Assembly (NCBI GenBank): GCA_004535785.1
Contig: SPIB01000003.1
Location: 258,110 to 322,109, forward strand
DNA length: 64,000 nucleotides
Source: Gammaproteobacteria bacterium LSUCC0112
Lineage (GTDB): Bacteria > Pseudomonadota > Gammaproteobacteria > Pseudomonadales > Pseudohongiellaceae
Direction: 5' to 3'
The notes under the pieces: generated by a model
What the model saw: the letters and a program-made list of their open reading frames with translations, nothing else
What the model was told of the DNA's origin: nothing
Databases searched by the model: none
Shown: one piece after another, positions 57,437 to 64,000 of the stretch
How the letters are laid out: each line of letters begins with the position of its first letter
Numbering within the stretch: position 1 is the stretch's first letter
Position numbers and translations under genes: made by a program

Positions 57437-58654
57437 ATGGCGCGTGTTACTAAACCCCTGACAGATACCCAGATCAAGCAGGCCAAGCCTAAAGCCGCAG
57501 AATATTCCCTGTCTGACGGCGGTGGCCTCGCGCTGCGCGTGAAACCCAGCGGCACCAAAAGCTGGCTATTCAACTACTACGTGCCGCATACCGAGAAGCG
57601 AACCAATATCAGCTTGGGAACTTATCCTGACGTATCGCTCAGCAAGGCCAGGGAAGAACGGCAGGTTTTCAGAAGCCTGCTTGCCGATGACATTGACCCG
57701 GCGGAGCACCGAAAACAGAAGGAGGCCGATAATACCCTGGCTCACTCCAACACCCTTGAGAACGTTTACCGGCAATGGTTGACCACCAAACAGGACAAAT
57801 CAGCGTCTTACCTGCACAGACTCACCAAGGCGCTTGAACTCCATATAATTCCCGCTCTTGGTAACATCCCGGTACACAAGATCAACGCACCAGACACCAT
57901 CAAAGAGTTACAACCTATCGCAGAACGGCAGGCGCTAGAGACTGTTCGTAAACTTGCCAGATGGCTTAATGAGGTCATGACATTTGCCGTCAATACCGGC
58001 CTGGTACACTCGAATCCACTGTCGGGCATCAGCAAAGCGTTCAAGACTCCCAAGGTCGAGAATCGGCCAACTATCAAGCCAGAGGCATTGCCTGATTTCC
58101 TGAAAACGCTGGATAGCGCCAAAATAACACTGACCACCCGGTGCCTGATTGAATGGTTACTTCATACGATGGTCAGGCCGGGAGAAGCAGCCGAGGCCAA
58201 ATGGACCGAAATCAACTTTGAAACAAAACTGTGGGTTATCCCTGCCGAGCGCATGAAGCAGAGACGTGACCATATTGTCCCGCTGACAAAACATACGTTG
58301 GCAATACTGGACAGAATGAAGCCCATCAGCGCCCATAGAGAGTACATATTTCCATCAGCTCACAAGCCACGGGAGCCAATCAACAAATCAAGTGCAAACA
58401 TGGCACTGAAGCGCATGGGGTACAAAGGCCAGCTGGTCGCACACGGCCTTAGGTCACTTGCCAGCACGACACTGAATGAACAGGAATTTAGCCATGACAT
58501 TATCGAGGCGGCGCTTGCACACGTTGACAGGAATGCGATCCGCGCAACCTATAACCGGGCGGAGTACCTTGAGCAGCGGAGAAAAATGATGGATTGGTGG
58601 TCTGAGCATATTGAACAATGCCAATCCGTCACGATAGAACCGGCAAAGAGCTAG
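57437..58654 (+). CDS. P4-type tyrosine integrase
   Basis: A 405-residue site-specific recombinase. The N-terminal DUF4102-type arm-binding domain (about 1-95: LTDTQIKQAKPKAAEYSLSDGGGLALRVKPSGTKSW) and a core-binding SAM-like domain (about 105-205) precede the catalytic domain. Catalytic residues are Arg247 (MVRPGEAAEAKW), His336 and Arg339 (HGLR), His362 and probable nucleophile Tyr372 (ATYNRAEY). The 3' end of tRNA genes is the usual target of this family, and an intact tRNA-Arg lies directly upstream. The gene looks intact and functional. Confidence 0.95.
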   Translation: MARVTKPLTDTQIKQAKPKAAEYSLSDGGGLALRVKPSGTKSWLFNYYVPHTEKRTNISLGTYPDVSLSKAREERQVFRSLLADDIDPAEHRKQKEADNTLAHSNTLENVYRQWLTTKQDKSASYLHRLTKALELHIIPALGNIPVHKINAPDTIKELQPIAERQALETVRKLARWLNEVMTFAVNTGLVHSNPLSGISKAFKTPKVENRPTIKPEALPDFLKTLDSAKITLTTRCLIEWLLHTMVRPGEAAEAKWTEINFETKLWVIPAERMKQRRDHIVPLTKHTLAILDRMKPISAHREYIFPSAHKPREPINKSSANMALKRMGYKGQLVAHGLRSLASTTLNEQEFSHDIIEAALAHVDRNAIRATYNRAEYLEQRRKMMDWWSEHIEQCQSVTIEPAKS

Positions 58655-58704
58655 CGACTAGCAAAATAACAATTTCGCACACGTTATCTTGCGGAGGTTT
58701 CAAT

Positions 58705-59421
58705 ATGGCGAACAAAGACCAAGATCATAACTGGGAGTCACAAGGCGTCCTGAAAATTCCTTTCAGGGATAAATTCAAGCCAAAAGACGAGGACATTTTA
58801 AAAAAACTACTTGCAGGCAAAGTGGCCGACGTGGGTTCCGTGATAGCGGATTTAACACTGGCTTATCAAATTTATAAAGGTGAAAAAAACCACTATGAAA
58901 GAAATGACGCTCAAGCCACGCGCGCTCAACTAAAGGACAGTTTAGAAAAAACAAAGAAGCTACTTAAGTCGCTGGGTAGTATCGAGACAACAGGGCAAAT
59001 TCGTCTTCAAAAGGCCGGAATATCTGGACCGGTTGAAGTATCTATCATGGGTTCAAGTCATGGTACCCACATCGAATGCGGTACCAATTTCAAATCAGTC
59101 ACAGGGGTATCTTACTTACAAGCCCACCGTGCGGTAATTGGCTTGTTAGAATTGCTAGAACGAACCCTGCATGAAATACCATCCAGACATAAAAAACCTG
59201 AGGATCACGCTAGAATAAATTTAGCTGTGGCTGTCGGTAATGCACTAACCAAAGCAGGAATCGAAAATCTGAACAATGGCCGAAACGAAATATTCTCCGA
59301 AATTCTGAGAGAGCTAATGAGAATTCTGGGTATAAATTACCGAGACAAGGAAATTGGTCCAATAAATAGAGATGTTAGAACCCTGATTACCAAGGCGTTA
59401 AAAAGAATGAGCGATAATTAG
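58705..59421 (+). CDS. Uncharacterised protein on the integrative element
   Basis: A 238-residue, lysine-rich, mostly helical protein (LKKLLAGKVADVGSVIADLTLAYQIYKGEKNHYE; a coiled-coil-like TRAQLKDSLEKTKKLLKSLGS). A Gly/Ser-rich middle and two amphipathic C-terminal helices follow. No signal peptide, transmembrane segment or known catalytic motif is seen. The ATG at 58705 follows GCGGAGG. Its AT-rich composition differs from the GC-rich genes after 59771, so this may be separately acquired cargo. I do not recognise the family. Confidence 0.75.
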   Translation: MANKDQDHNWESQGVLKIPFRDKFKPKDEDILKKLLAGKVADVGSVIADLTLAYQIYKGEKNHYERNDAQATRAQLKDSLEKTKKLLKSLGSIETTGQIRLQKAGISGPVEVSIMGSSHGTHIECGTNFKSVTGVSYLQAHRAVIGLLELLERTLHEIPSRHKKPEDHARINLAVAVGNALTKAGIENLNNGRNEIFSEILRELMRILGINYRDKEIGPINRDVRTLITKALKRMSDN

Positions 59422-59534
59422 CACGATAAAAGCAGCCCAATTATCGCACCTCCCTCCTCTCCTTCTGATGTCAAATCCCTCCCCAATGGAGCCTAACCCG
59501 GTTCCATTAAGTCCCATTAACTAAGGAGGTAGAT

Positions 59535-59774
59535 ATGTCTTTCAGAATCTTACGCATCCACGAAGTAATTCAAAAAACGGGCCTAGGTAAATCAACGATC
59601 TATTGGTTAATCTCAAAAGGTGAGTTTCCCCAACCTGTAAAACTTGGTGCACGCAGTATCGGATTTCCAGACACGGACATAAACGAATGGCTGAATACGC
59701 GTTTACAACGTCGCGACAATTCTATTAACCCCACGGCACGAAACTCTACTTCTCAGGGGGGTGCAAAGTCATGA
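59535..59774 (+). CDS. AlpA-family excisionase/transcriptional regulator
   Basis: A 79-residue protein with the AlpA-type winged MerR-like HTH: FRILRIHEVIQKTGLGKSTIYWLISKGEFPQPVKLGARSIGFPDTDINEWL. In P4-like elements AlpA proteins control integrase expression and excision. AAGGAGG is placed ideally before the ATG. The stop overlaps the next gene's ATG (59771-59774). Confidence 0.93.
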   Translation: MSFRILRIHEVIQKTGLGKSTIYWLISKGEFPQPVKLGARSIGFPDTDINEWLNTRLQRRDNSINPTARNSTSQGGAKS

Positions 59775-60454
59775 GCATCCATATCCAAGAAGAAGCCACC
59801 CTTGGCCTCACCAACGAATTCGGCGTTACCGCCGCCGCGCCAGCAACTCAAGAAAAAGGGAGAACCACTTCGTCAGAGTCAGCTTTGCAGACCTCGTCCC
59901 CCGACCCCTTCGACCCCGCGCAGTTCGCCGCCAACAGCACTGTGCTCGGCGGTATTGGTGTCACCAAGGAGATGGTTACCTGCCCGGTGCGTAAGCCTAA
60001 CAAGCAAGAATTCGTTCGCGTGCATCCCGGTGTGGAATACCAGTTGCGTGCCCACATACTTGAATTGAAGGAGGAGCGGGAGACCTATCTGGTGATGCCA
60101 GCAGTCGCAGCAGCGCTGCCTGGCGAGACGCGCACAGCCAATCTGCGCCTTACTGTAAGCCGGCAGGGCGCAGTGTTTCTCTGGCCCGTGCCAGAACCCA
60201 GCCTAGACGGACGCGAAACGAGCTGGGGCACTTCTGCCCGTGCTGCCGCGATTAGTGGTGAAACCAAGTGGGTGCGCATTGTTGCTAACATGCCGCAGGG
60301 CGCGTATGACGTACATAGTGCACCGGGCGCACTTTGTACGCCCTCCTGGCCCGACAAGCCTCTGCGCGATATTCTGGCAGTAGCTTTCGGTGAGAGCTTC
60401 ATCATTCGCGACGCCGGTCACCCAGTGATCAAACGTCTGCTGGGATTAACATGA
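59771..60454 (+). CDS. Uncharacterised protein coupled to the element's DNA polymerase
   Basis: A 227-residue protein whose start overlaps the alpA stop and whose stop overlaps the polymerase start (ATGA on both sides), so the three are translationally coupled. The N-terminal 60 residues are low-complexity (Ala/Thr/Ser/Pro). The rest is beta-rich (VHPGVEYQLRAHILELKEERETYLVMPAVAAALPG, then VSRQGAVFLWPVPEP) with no catalytic motif I recognise. Its position suggests a replication accessory or a DNA-binding factor for the polymerase, but this is inference only. Confidence 0.8.
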   Translation: MSIHIQEEATLGLTNEFGVTAAAPATQEKGRTTSSESALQTSSPDPFDPAQFAANSTVLGGIGVTKEMVTCPVRKPNKQEFVRVHPGVEYQLRAHILELKEERETYLVMPAVAAALPGETRTANLRLTVSRQGAVFLWPVPEPSLDGRETSWGTSARAAAISGETKWVRIVANMPQGAYDVHSAPGALCTPSWPDKPLRDILAVAFGESFIIRDAGHPVIKRLLGLT

Positions 60455-62196
60455 CACCGAACGCGTTGCCATACACTGCCGTCTGGGCGCTGGATTTCGA
60501 ATTCATCGCCCGCGATGGCGAACACCCGGAGGTTGTGTGCCTTGTGGCACACGACCTCATCAGTAGCCAATGGTTACGTATATGGCAAGATGGATTTACA
60601 ACACCACCGTTCCCGCTAACGGCCGATACCCTTTTTGTCGGGTATTCGGCCGCTGCCGAGTGGTCCTGCTTCATCGCACTCGGCTGGCCAATGCCACCGC
60701 GCTGTATCGATCTTTTCGCCGAGTTTACACGCGTCACCAACGGTGCCTTCGACAGTAAAATGTTCCCTAGCCTGCTAGCCGCTGCCTCCCATTTCGGCAT
60801 CACCACCACAGATGCAGACCACAAGGGCGCGATGCGCGATCTCATTCTTTCCGGAGGCCCGTGGGATGATGCACAGCGGCGGGGGATTCTCAACTACTGC
60901 ACGGCCGACGTTCGGATGACGGCCGATCTATTCCGAGCAATGTGGCCGGTGGTCTGTCGTGACCCGGCCACATTGGGCGGCGCATTGCTACGCGGGCGCT
61001 ACACCTGCGCCGTCGCGCGTATGGAGTGGAATGGCACCCCCATAGACGTGGCTACGCTTGCTCGCCTGAACAATTCATGGGATGACATCAAGCTCGATCT
61101 GATTGCCGACATCGACCAGCACTATGGCGTTTTTGACGGCACCAAATTCGATAGCATCCGGTTTACCACCTACATCGAACACGCAGGTATACCGTGGCCG
61201 CGCCTGCCTTCGGGCGCGTTGATGCTGGACGACGATACGTTCCGTGAACGCGCCAAGTCGTACCCGGCCATTGCGCCATTACGCGAGCTACGCCATGCCC
61301 TCGGTAAGATGCGTGACAACAGCCTGGCTGTCGGGCAGGATGGCCGCAACCGCACCGGCCTGATGCCCTTCGGCAGCAAGACCGGCCGCAATCAGCCCAG
61401 CAATTCACGCTTCATTTTCGGTGCGTCGCGCTGGCTGCGTAGTCTGATTCAACCCCCTCCAGGGCGTGCCTTGGCGTATGTCGATTGGTCGAGCCAGGAA
61501 ATTGCCATCGCAGCCGCGCTTTCTGGCGATGATACCCTGTGGGAAGCCTACAACTCTGGCGATCCCTACATGACCTTCGCCAAGCAGGCCGGGTTGGCGC
61601 CGGAACATGCCACCAAGGCCACTCACAAGGGCGAGCGCCAGCGCGCTAAAGCCATCGTGCTTGGCGTCGGCTATGGCATGTCGGCTGAATCCATGGCGGT
61701 GCAAGCCGGCCTCCACCTTGACGAGGCGCGCGACCTGCTCCTACGGCACAAGCTCACCTACCCGCAATTCTGGGCTTGGGCCACGCAAAACCAGAACGCA
61801 GGCCTGCTGGGGCTAACTCTCCAAACCACCTATGGTTGGACCTGGCAGGCCGGGTTCGGCACAACGGTCAACCCCCGCTCACTGCTCAACTGGCCGATGC
61901 AAGCCAACGGCGCCGAAATGATGCGGCTGGCCTGCTGTGAACTGATCGAACAGGGCATCATGGTCTGCTGCCCGGTGCATGACGCGCTGCTGGTTGAAGG
62001 CGACGCTGCTGACATTGACAACCTGATTGCAACGACCCGTGTCGCTATGGAGCGTGCTAGCGAGCTGGTGCTAGGTGCCGGACGTATCGTGAGGACCGAC
62101 GTGGATGTCGTGCACTACCCCGATCGCTACGCCGACGAGGCCGGCGTCGGAATGTGGGATCGCGTCATGGCGCATCTTGATGCGCGGGGTCTGTAA
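60451..62196 (+). CDS. Family A DNA polymerase with N-terminal 3'-5' exonuclease domain (element-encoded)
   Basis: A 581-residue protein. The N-terminal DEDD exonuclease domain (about 1-190) has ExoI ALDFEF (Asp15, Glu17) and ExoIII NYCTADVRM; at the ExoII position GYSAAAEWS a Glu stands where Asp is usual. The polymerase domain (about 290-580) has motif A YVDWSSQE (Asp345), motif B RQRAKAIVLGVGYG (about 396-407) and motif C PVHDALL (His510, Asp511, with Ala512 where most Pol I enzymes have Glu). It lacks a 5' nuclease and is much shorter than chromosomal Pol I (about 930). Such compact enzymes occur in phages and integrative elements. It overlaps the upstream gene by 4 bp and is GC-rich. Confidence 0.9.
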   Translation: MTPNALPYTAVWALDFEFIARDGEHPEVVCLVAHDLISSQWLRIWQDGFTTPPFPLTADTLFVGYSAAAEWSCFIALGWPMPPRCIDLFAEFTRVTNGAFDSKMFPSLLAAASHFGITTTDADHKGAMRDLILSGGPWDDAQRRGILNYCTADVRMTADLFRAMWPVVCRDPATLGGALLRGRYTCAVARMEWNGTPIDVATLARLNNSWDDIKLDLIADIDQHYGVFDGTKFDSIRFTTYIEHAGIPWPRLPSGALMLDDDTFRERAKSYPAIAPLRELRHALGKMRDNSLAVGQDGRNRTGLMPFGSKTGRNQPSNSRFIFGASRWLRSLIQPPPGRALAYVDWSSQEIAIAAALSGDDTLWEAYNSGDPYMTFAKQAGLAPEHATKATHKGERQRAKAIVLGVGYGMSAESMAVQAGLHLDEARDLLLRHKLTYPQFWAWATQNQNAGLLGLTLQTTYGWTWQAGFGTTVNPRSLLNWPMQANGAEMMRLACCELIEQGIMVCCPVHDALLVEGDAADIDNLIATTRVAMERASELVLGAGRIVRTDVDVVHYPDRYADEAGVGMWDRVMAHLDARGL

Positions 62197-62223
62197 TGGC
62201 AGCGCGGACAATTCAGGTTAACC

Positions 62224-62273
62224 GGCACCCTGCTGGTGCCACTTCTACCCATTACCGGCACCGCAATGGTGCC
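62224..62273. repeat. Two spaced inverted repeats GGCACC-N5-GGTGCC
   Basis: GGCACC/GGTGCC palindromes at 62224-62240 and 62257-62273 have identical arms and 5-bp centres of different sequence. Their starts are 33 bp apart, about three helical turns, and both are preceded by ACC. They lie 29 bp before the ATG at 62302. This looks like a pair of operator or initiator binding sites, though two RNA hairpins are also possible. Confidence 0.6.
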
Positions 62274-62301
62274 CCTGTATCTATCTCTATATTGGTTATA
62301 T

Positions 62302-62733
62302 ATGTCTCCTATTCCTAAGTATTTTGTTGGGTTAAAACCAGCGACCGTCGACCCCGATGCCGACTGGATGCGCCATTCCGAAACCTTGCCGGCTGAACAC
62401 TTCAATCCTCATGCTAAGAAACTTCGATACATCCCTGCCATACCGATGGAATTCATTCAACAATCGCTCATAGCAGGGGATGCACTTGCGTTGCTTCTAG
62501 TCGCGCTTGCTGAGATGCGCATGTGTGGCGCCAGTGAGATCGCACTTGGTCCCGCCATGTGGGCTAAAATCGGTAATCCCAGCAAACGGGTGCGTGCCCG
62601 ACTGTTGCGGCAGATCGCCTGGTTGCCAGAAAATCTTTGCGTGTTGTTCGCTCGCAAAGGGCGCCCACATCTACTTAAAACTGGTCCTGGATGGCCATGT
62701 GGTATCAAGGAGAGGCCTAGGCCAACCGCCTGA
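62302..62733 (+). CDS. Uncharacterised protein downstream of the polymerase
   Basis: A 143-residue frame from ATG 62302 (the frame is open back to 62236). It begins MSPIPKYFVGLKP and has a helical stretch (FIQQSLIAGDALALLLVALAEMRMCGASEIALGPAMWAKIG) followed by a basic segment (NPSKRVRARLLRQIAWLPENLCVLF). The tail is proline/lysine rich. No family is recognised and no strong Shine-Dalgarno sequence precedes the ATG. The helical-basic layout might be a DNA-binding protein, which is conjecture. Confidence 0.6.
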   Translation: MSPIPKYFVGLKPATVDPDADWMRHSETLPAEHFNPHAKKLRYIPAIPMEFIQQSLIAGDALALLLVALAEMRMCGASEIALGPAMWAKIGNPSKRVRARLLRQIAWLPENLCVLFARKGRPHLLKTGPGWPCGIKERPRPTA

Positions 62734-62777
62734 ATGAATTCTTGGTTATGCTGCATTCCTTGTAACAATAGTCATAG

Positions 62778-63116
62778 AATTTACGACATCAACAGATCTC
62801 AAATATTTTTACTCTCTTCGCCTGGCTCGTTGAAAATCGGTACTTACTTGGGGTAGATGCCAGCTCTGTCGGAATCAGGAAGTTGGTACAGCATCAGCGA
62901 GAAGAGATTAACTTTAAAATTGCAGCGCGCTCCGACAATCACTAAGCTGTGCTGGAGAGAGATCTGGTTTCAAAAGTCGGACACTTCAGGGCGGATTCAA
63001 AAAATTATGTTGGTGGTAAAATATTCGATGACATAGAGACAGCTGAAAAGTTATTGGAAGCGGACTTTATATGCCAAAATCTGCAACTGCTTCGAAAATT
63101 GGAACGACTTCTATAA
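62778..63116 (+). pseudogene. Decayed gene remnant with in-frame stop
   Basis: One plus-strand frame reads protein-like sequence on both sides of a TAA at 62943-62945: before it TLFAWLVENRYLLGVDASSVG and EEINFKIAARSDNH, after it VLERDLVSKVGHFRADSKNY and FDDIETAEKLLEADFICQN. The frame ends at 63114-63116. The left part has no ATG, GTG or good start and is closed by a stop at 62775-62777, so the 5' end is probably missing. I do not recognise the family. No other gene is seen between 62740 and 63190. Confidence 0.45.
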
Positions 63117-63190
63117 AAACCGAAGTTGTTTATAGGTCGCAATATTTCAGTCACACCTTTTACTCATGCGATACTCTCGGAGATTACGCC

Positions 63191-63466
63191 ATGAAAAAAC
63201 GTAACCCCATAGATGACCTACTTTACCCCCCGCACGTATCAGTAAAATGCGGAGCAAAAGCCAGATCAACGGGCGAACCGTGCAAAAAATGGGCGAGCCT
63301 CGGATATAGCCGCTGTAAATTCCATGGTGGCGCGAAACGCTCAGGAAGACCCAAAATTCATGGCTGCAGATCCATTCAAAATGCGAGAACTAAGCGCGTT
63401 TTAAAGGTGCTGTTGCACATGATCAAAGTCAACGAGGCTGCCAGGACCCAGGCTGACATGCCATAG
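63191..63466 (+). CDS. Small CxxC/HGG-motif protein, phage/element type
   Basis: A 91-residue basic protein. The segment CGAKARSTGEPCKKWASLGYSRCKFHGGAKRSGRPK has the Cys-x-A-x-(x)-G-x-P-C ... C-x-x-H-G-G pattern of small phage- and island-borne zinc-binding-like proteins (HGGxxxGx family). The ATG at 63191 follows GGAG; the frame opens further upstream without conservation. The function is unknown. Confidence 0.7.
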   Translation: MKKRNPIDDLLYPPHVSVKCGAKARSTGEPCKKWASLGYSRCKFHGGAKRSGRPKIHGCRSIQNARTKRVLKVLLHMIKVNEAARTQADMP

Positions 63467-63494
63467 ACTGTGCCAGGCACAGTCAATAGCATAT

Positions 63495-64000
63495 CTATAC
63501 TTTCAGCGCCCGGATGATGGTCTGCCTGCTTGTTTTAAAGCGCCTGGCGAGCGCACTTTTGGTGACATCCAGTTGATGCTGTCTGCGTATTTCAGCCCTG
63601 TCGCTGTCAGTTAAAATGGAAGGCCTGCCGCCAAACCGACCGGTAGCAATCTTGCCTTCTTGTGTCCGCATAACGATAAAATTGCGCTCGAGTTCCGCAA
63701 ACATCCCGAGCAGCTGGACCATCGCCTGGGACAAAGGTGCATCGTCGGAGGTATCCAGATTCTGATCCAACGCTCTGAGGCAAACGCCCTTCTGCTTCAA
63801 CAACTCAATGGTATTGAGCACTTGGGACAAGCTGCGACCGAGACGATCCAGTTTGGTGATTACCACCGTGTCGCCTTCACGTACATAACCTAACAGCTCA
63901 CTCAACTGTTCTTTGTTGGCATCTGATTTTCCGGAATGCTTGCTTGCAAATATTTTTGAGCACCCCGCCGCTGTCAGCCGCTCCATTTGTACTGTCAGGT
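63495..64000 (-). CDS. Serine recombinase (resolvase/invertase family), 5' end cut by window edge
   Basis: The frame is open to the window edge (…LTVQMERLTAAGC…), so the N-terminus with the nucleophile Ser (typically YARVSTxDQ) lies outside. The visible catalytic domain has KLDRLGRS with the active-site arginines and PLSQAMVQLLGMFAELERNFI (E helix). The C-terminal HTH has GRPSILTDSDRAEIRRQHQLDVTKSALARRFKTSRQTIIRAL. It resembles Tn3-type resolvases and invertases. It is convergent with the HGG-motif gene and may belong to the integrated element or a nested transposon. Confidence 0.9.
   Translation of the reverse strand, partial: LTVQMERLTAAGCSKIFASKHSGKSDANKEQLSELLGYVREGDTVVITKLDRLGRSLSQVLNTIELLKQKGVCLRALDQNLDTSDDAPLSQAMVQLLGMFAELERNFIVMRTQEGKIATGRFGGRPSILTDSDRAEIRRQHQLDVTKSALARRFKTSRQTIIRALKV

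Overview
The window is a chromosomal segment of a Gammaproteobacterium, followed at its right end by the left part of an integrated mobile element. The gene order over positions 1-55100 closely follows the Pseudomonas-type arrangement. It runs bepA/tusA, nadA, tRNA-Lys, queC-queE, cpoB-pal-tolB-tolA-tolR-tolQ, ruvB-ruvA-ruvC, aspS, proS, yihY/wrbA/DUF2069, hda/DUF2066, purM-purN/DUF3108, then a polar-flagellum cluster with FleQ. I cannot name a genus. The moderate GC, the pair of glycosyltransferases of the arsenosugar-type families and the uncharacterised secreted protein at 31356 would fit a marine or oligotrophic lineage near Pseudomonadales/Cellvibrionales, but that is inference.

Layout: 1-3.9 kb holds a PerM-type permease (cut by the window edge), a TusA-like protein, the BepA metalloprotease and quinolinate synthase. 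At 4.0-5.4 kb there is an ECF sigma factor between two small membrane proteins; its frame seems to need a non-AUG start. At 5.4-14.4 kb are tRNA-Lys with its promoter, queuosine precursor genes, the Tol-Pal envelope system and RuvABC, all on the minus strand. At 14.4-27.7 kb lie AspS, a zinc-ribbon protein, an HU-like protein, ProS, YihY, WrbA, DUF2069, Hda, DUF2066, PurM/PurN, DUF3108 and the sigma-54 activator FleQ.

The flagellar block (26.2-55.1 kb) contains fleQ, fliS, fliD, flaG, two flagellins, flgL through flgB, cheR, cheV, flgA, flgM, flgN and a YcgR-like PilZ protein. Sequence-level promoters fit a tiered hierarchy. Sigma-54 (-24/-12) sites precede fliD, flgB and flgA. Sigma-28 sites precede fliC1, flaG, flgM and, more weakly, fliC2. 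The axial proteins are unusually large (FliD 934, FlgK 891, FlgE 678 residues), and each flagellin carries a tandemly duplicated central region.

At 55.1-57.3 kb are two overlapping glycosyltransferase genes, a small unknown protein and a tandemly duplicated tRNA-Arg(CCT) locus. The upstream tRNA copy is broken in its T-loop and followed by three consecutive perfect hairpins. The intact downstream copy is immediately followed by a P4-type tyrosine integrase, so 57.3-64.0 kb is read as the left part of an integrative element whose right end lies outside the window. It encodes an AlpA-like regulator, a translationally coupled pair made of an unknown protein and a family A DNA polymerase with an N-terminal exonuclease domain, several unknown proteins, a decayed gene and a serine recombinase cut by the window edge. 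No CRISPR array, rRNA gene or recognisable insertion sequence was seen.
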